8,224 nucleotides of DNA from contig JALNYX010000010.1 of assembly GCA_023229615.1 (NCBI GenBank), forward strand, positions 17,660-25,883, read 5' to 3'. How positions within the stretch are numbered: position 1 is the first letter of the stretch; every line of letters starts with the position of its first letter. Below, one piece after another: positions 5,450 through 8,224 of the stretch. A model generated the notes under the pieces. The model was given only the letters and a program-made list of their open reading frames with translations, had not been told where the DNA came from and did not search any database. Position numbers and translations under genes: made by a program. Source of the stretch: Candidatus Moraniibacteriota bacterium. GTDB lineage: Bacteria; Patescibacteriota; Minisyncoccia; Moranbacterales; UBA9337.

Positions 5450-7981
5450 TCAAAAACTTACTGAAACACTTTTCGACTCAGAATCAGTATTTCCATTCTT
5501 ATCCTCCAATTTCACCTCTACCTTAATCGTTGAATTATTTTTACTGTCAGGAATGCTATATGTAAAACTGATACTCTTATCTCCGGTAGATTTTACTTCA
5601 TTTCCATCAATATCTACCCTAAGTTTTTCCACTCCATACGGAGCATCCGCAGAAGCAGATATTTTTAGTTCAGAAGTATCCCCACCGGAAACAGAAAGAC
5701 TTGCGCTCGGCATATATTTATCAAAATCATCTTTTTTACATTCATCTTCAGGGACCTCTCCTAGGATATACCGACTCGTTTCTTTATTATCTTCATACCA
5801 TTTTCGCACTCCCTTTTCCCATCTCTCAAATTGAACATCATCCTGAGGATTCTTCGGACTATCTCCTTGCGGATCATCCTTATTCACATACCACAAAATA
5901 TTATGCGCCTCGGCAAAATCTTTTTCTTTTATTTCACTTTTTTTGCAATATTTATTCGCAAGACAATATTCATCTTTTTTTCCAGGAATCTCGCAAACTT
6001 CCACATTTTTTTTCATTTCCACCTCTCCCTTTAAGATTCCCTTTTTAACATCCTTCAATGCCTCTTCGGGATTATATTCAGGAAATTTTTCAACGTTATA
6101 ATTTCCCAAAACCTGGTCCATAAAACTTCTCCAAATAGGAGCCGCCACATAACTCCCATCAGCCGCTTTCGCCATTGGAGAATTATCATTATTTCCCGCC
6201 CAAACTCCAACTGCCAAAGAGGGCGTGTATCCCATCGTCCATCCATCCCGCCATTCATTAGTAGTTCCGGTCTTGGCTGCTACCTGGCGATTGTCAAATC
6301 GCAATGGATTGTTTTCCCCAAAAACCGGCGCTCGGAATTTATTATTGGAAATGACATAATCAAGCATTGCTACATATTTTTCATCCACCACTTTTTCTCC
6401 TTCACTCTCTTTATATTCTTCCAAAATCTTTCCCTCCTTATTTTCAATCCGCAAAATGGCAGTTTTCGATTTGCGTACTCCTCCATTAGCCAATGTGGAA
6501 AAAGCCGCTGTATGATCCAAAAGCTTGACTTCTCCGCCTCCCAAGACCAAAGAAAGTCCATACCGATCAGGATAGTTCAATCCGGTTATTCCTAAATTTT
6601 TTGCCATCTTGGTTGCTTCGTTCACCCCCACCAAATAAAGAGTTTTTACTGCCGGAATATTAAGCGACATTCCTAATGCTTCCTCCATTTTGAGCGGTCC
6701 GCGAAACTTTCCGTCATAATTTTGCGGAATATATTCTTTATCAGTTCCGGTATCAAAATTTGTTTCTACATCATAAAGCATCGTTTCCGGAAAATATCCC
6801 TTAGAAAAGGCTGTCAAATACACATACGGCTTGAAAGATGAACCCGGTTGCCTATCGCGAATAGCCACATTCACTTGTCCGTCGATTGAAGTATCAAAAT
6901 AATCTTTTGATCCTACCATCGCCAAAATTTGACCGGTCTTGGGATCAATCGCTACTAATGCCGCGTTAGAAGCATTATATTTTTGCATATTTTTCTGCGC
7001 TCCTTCTGCTACCGCTTTTTCTGCGATTTGCTGTTTATCCCAATCCAATGTCGTAAAAACCTTGAGCCCATCTTGCTCTAAAGATTGGTCGCCATATTTT
7101 GATTCCAAATAATCTTTGATATACATCACAAAATGCGGAGCGGAAATATTTTCTCTATTCGGCGTTAGTTTCGCAAATACATCAGATTTTTTCGCTTCAT
7201 CTGCTTGTTCCTTGGAAATATATCCAATTGATGCCATCCGATCAAGTGCTAATTCCTGCCTCACCTTGAGCGCTTCTATGTGCGATCCATACGGCGAATA
7301 ATAAGTTGGTGCGTTAGGAAGCGCCGCAAGCATTGCCGCTTCATCCAACGAAAGTTCCCTGGCTGATTTTCCGAAAAATGTCTGGGCGGCCGACTCAACA
7401 CCATAGGCATTTGAACCATAGGGAATTTCATTGAGATACATTCCTAATATTTCATCTTTGGAAAATTTTTGTTCGATTTCAAGGGATAAAATTACTTCTT
7501 TGATTTTGCGCGTATAAGTTTTTTCCGTTGTTAATATTGAATTTTTGACAAATTGTTGGGTAATTGTCGACCCTCCTTGCGCTTTGCCACGATTCAAAAC
7601 ATCCATAAGCGCACTGCGAACAATTGAACTCAATTTTATTCCATAATGTGTGTAAAAATCTTGATCTTCAAGAGAAATGGCAGCATATTTAATACTATCC
7701 GGCATTTCCGAAAAAGGAATTAATGTTCTTTTTTCTTCTCCGTGGACATCATACAAAAGATGTTCTCCGGTACGGTCATATATTTTTGTCGATTCCGCTA
7801 CTACTCTTTTGTTAATTTTTCCCGGATCTGGCAAGTCCTTGGAATAATATAGAAAAACCCCGATTACCAAGACAATACCCAAAACAAACAGAATTAGTCC
7901 TGTTCTCCAAAAAATTTTCCACCAATTCCTTTTTTTAACACTATCCTTGCTGAAATCTCTAGTTGTAAAAATATTTCTCAT
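5450..7981 (-). CDS. Class A penicillin-binding protein (PBP1A-type transglycosylase/transpeptidase)
   Basis: This bifunctional enzyme polymerises lipid II into glycan strands and cross-links them outside the cytoplasmic membrane. Counted from ATG 7981 it has 843 residues: a basic N-terminus, one transmembrane anchor (about 29-46), a GT51 domain with LEDQDFYTHYG (104-114, catalytic E105), GGSTITQQ (136-143) and RKIKE (158-162), then the transpeptidase domain with SSFK (381-384, nucleophile S381), SLN (439-441) and KTGTT (570-574). All catalytic residues are present. After the transpeptidase comes an extension of about 210 residues: a segment with four cysteines (C663, C673, C679, C748) and a terminal beta-rich region (about 758-843) that looks like an Ig-type fold. 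Further in-frame starts exist at 8011 (ATG) and 8023 (GTG); none has a Shine-Dalgarno, so the start is uncertain. It follows a RimK-like gene in the same direction. Confidence 0.94.
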   Translation of the reverse strand: MRNIFTTRDFSKDSVKKRNWWKIFWRTGLILFVLGIVLVIGVFLYYSKDLPDPGKINKRVVAESTKIYDRTGEHLLYDVHGEEKRTLIPFSEMPDSIKYAAISLEDQDFYTHYGIKLSSIVRSALMDVLNRGKAQGGSTITQQFVKNSILTTEKTYTRKIKEVILSLEIEQKFSKDEILGMYLNEIPYGSNAYGVESAAQTFFGKSARELSLDEAAMLAALPNAPTYYSPYGSHIEALKVRQELALDRMASIGYISKEQADEAKKSDVFAKLTPNRENISAPHFVMYIKDYLESKYGDQSLEQDGLKVFTTLDWDKQQIAEKAVAEGAQKNMQKYNASNAALVAIDPKTGQILAMVGSKDYFDTSIDGQVNVAIRDRQPGSSFKPYVYLTAFSKGYFPETMLYDVETNFDTGTDKEYIPQNYDGKFRGPLKMEEALGMSLNIPAVKTLYLVGVNEATKMAKNLGITGLNYPDRYGLSLVLGGGEVKLLDHTAAFSTLANGGVRKSKTAILRIENKEGKILEEYKESEGEKVVDEKYVAMLDYVISNNKFRAPVFGENNPLRFDNRQVAAKTGTTNEWRDGWTMGYTPSLAVGVWAGNNDNSPMAKAADGSYVAAPIWRSFMDQVLGNYNVEKFPEYNPEEALKDVKKGILKGEVEMKKNVEVCEIPGKKDEYCLANKYCKKSEIKEKDFAEAHNILWYVNKDDPQGDSPKNPQDDVQFERWEKGVRKWYEDNKETSRYILGEVPEDECKKDDFDKYMPSASLSVSGGDTSELKISASADAPYGVEKLRVDIDGNEVKSTGDKSISFTYSIPDSKNNSTIKVEVKLEDKNGNTDSESKSVSVSF

Positions 7982-8049
7982 ATGCACTTCGTTTTTATGA
8001 TTTAGTGCCATCAACAATAGCACATAAAATATGTTCCAGCAATACTTCT

Positions 8050-8058
8050 ATTTTAACA
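8050..8058 (-). promoter_or_regulatory. Extended -10 promoter element for the PBP gene
   Basis: On the minus strand TGTTAAAAT (8058-8050) is an extended -10 element. The -35 position (8078-8073, TGTGCT) is weak and overlaps the end of the ligase gene. Transcription would start near 8043, just upstream of all three possible PBP starts. The AT-rich context makes a chance match possible. Confidence 0.4.
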
Positions 8059-8070
8059 TATTTATTATTA

Positions 8071-8224
8071 TCAGCACATTATATTTTTATTTTCTTCATA
8101 TTTCCTCAAAGCATAGTCGATTATGTGTTTTGCTGGATTTATGCCGGTTGCTTTTTTGAATCTTTGCCACTGTGGGGTAACATTAACCTCCAAAATAAAA
8201 TATTTTCCATCATACTCGAAAAGA
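8071..8224 (-). CDS. RimK-like ATP-grasp ligase, C-terminal end (partial)
   Basis: Only the last 50 codons are inside the window; the gene continues past its right edge. The visible sequence runs FEYDGKYFILEVNVTPQW and then RFKKATGINPAKHIIDY. This matches the end of the ATP-grasp domain of RimK-type peptide or amino-acid ligases, where the Glu and Asn of the LEVN motif bind magnesium and the ATGINPA segment follows. Such enzymes join an amino acid to a carboxyl group using ATP; the substrate cannot be told from this fragment. The frame ends at TGA (8073-8071), 47 nt before the farthest possible PBP start, in the same direction, so the two may be co-transcribed. The frame was read directly from the sequence and is too short to stand out by length alone. 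Confidence in the family is good, in the subfamily low. Confidence 0.75.
   Translation of the reverse strand, partial: LFEYDGKYFILEVNVTPQWQRFKKATGINPAKHIIDYALRKYEENKNIMC

Noticed and set aside
8022..8034. ACATA-AAA-TATGT inverted repeat upstream of the PBP gene
   Set aside because: It is short and purely AT-rich in an AT-rich leader, so chance is a sufficient explanation.

Overview
The window is AT-rich (by eye a little under 40% G+C) and densely coded. It reads as a chromosomal segment of a Candidate Phyla Radiation (Patescibacteria) type bacterium. This is inferred from the gene set: a DHH-family protein with a long insertion between motifs I and II, a lone type IV pilus ATPase gene (pilB), ruvB followed by a tiny two-helix membrane protein and a membrane-anchored PH-domain protein, and a class A penicillin-binding protein with a cysteine-containing C-terminal extension. 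No taxonomic marker is present, so the placement is an inference. None of the genes has a convincing Shine-Dalgarno sequence directly before the chosen start.

Layout, left to right. (1) 41-1171 (+): a DHH-type phosphoesterase-like protein whose metal-binding motifs are substituted at several positions; it ends at a clean intrinsic terminator (1195-1219). (2) 1230-3056 (+): a promoter and pilB, the type IV pilus extension ATPase. (3) 3057-3429: a 373-base gap that is not empty. On the minus strand it holds a TTGACA / extended -10 promoter and what looks like a structured non-coding RNA closed by a 23-bp helix followed by a T7 tract. On the plus strand it holds a ruvB promoter, with an inverted repeat between the two divergent promoters. 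(4) 3419-3453: a 14-nt tandem repeat that can be read as two five-codon minicistrons chained by TGATG stop/start overlaps into ruvB. (5) 3451-5357 (+): ruvB, a small membrane protein and a PH-domain membrane protein; an extended -10 element overlaps the ruvB stop codon. (6) 5388-5424: a terminator that looks usable from both sides, between convergent genes. (7) 5450-8224 (-): the class A PBP, preceded in the same direction by the C-terminal end of a RimK-like ATP-grasp ligase cut by the window edge.

Functionally this is mostly housekeeping: pilus assembly, Holliday-junction branch migration, and peptidoglycan synthesis. The material worth following up is the candidate minus-strand RNA between pilB and ruvB, the minicistron-like repeat at the ruvB start, and the DHH protein that may have lost catalysis.
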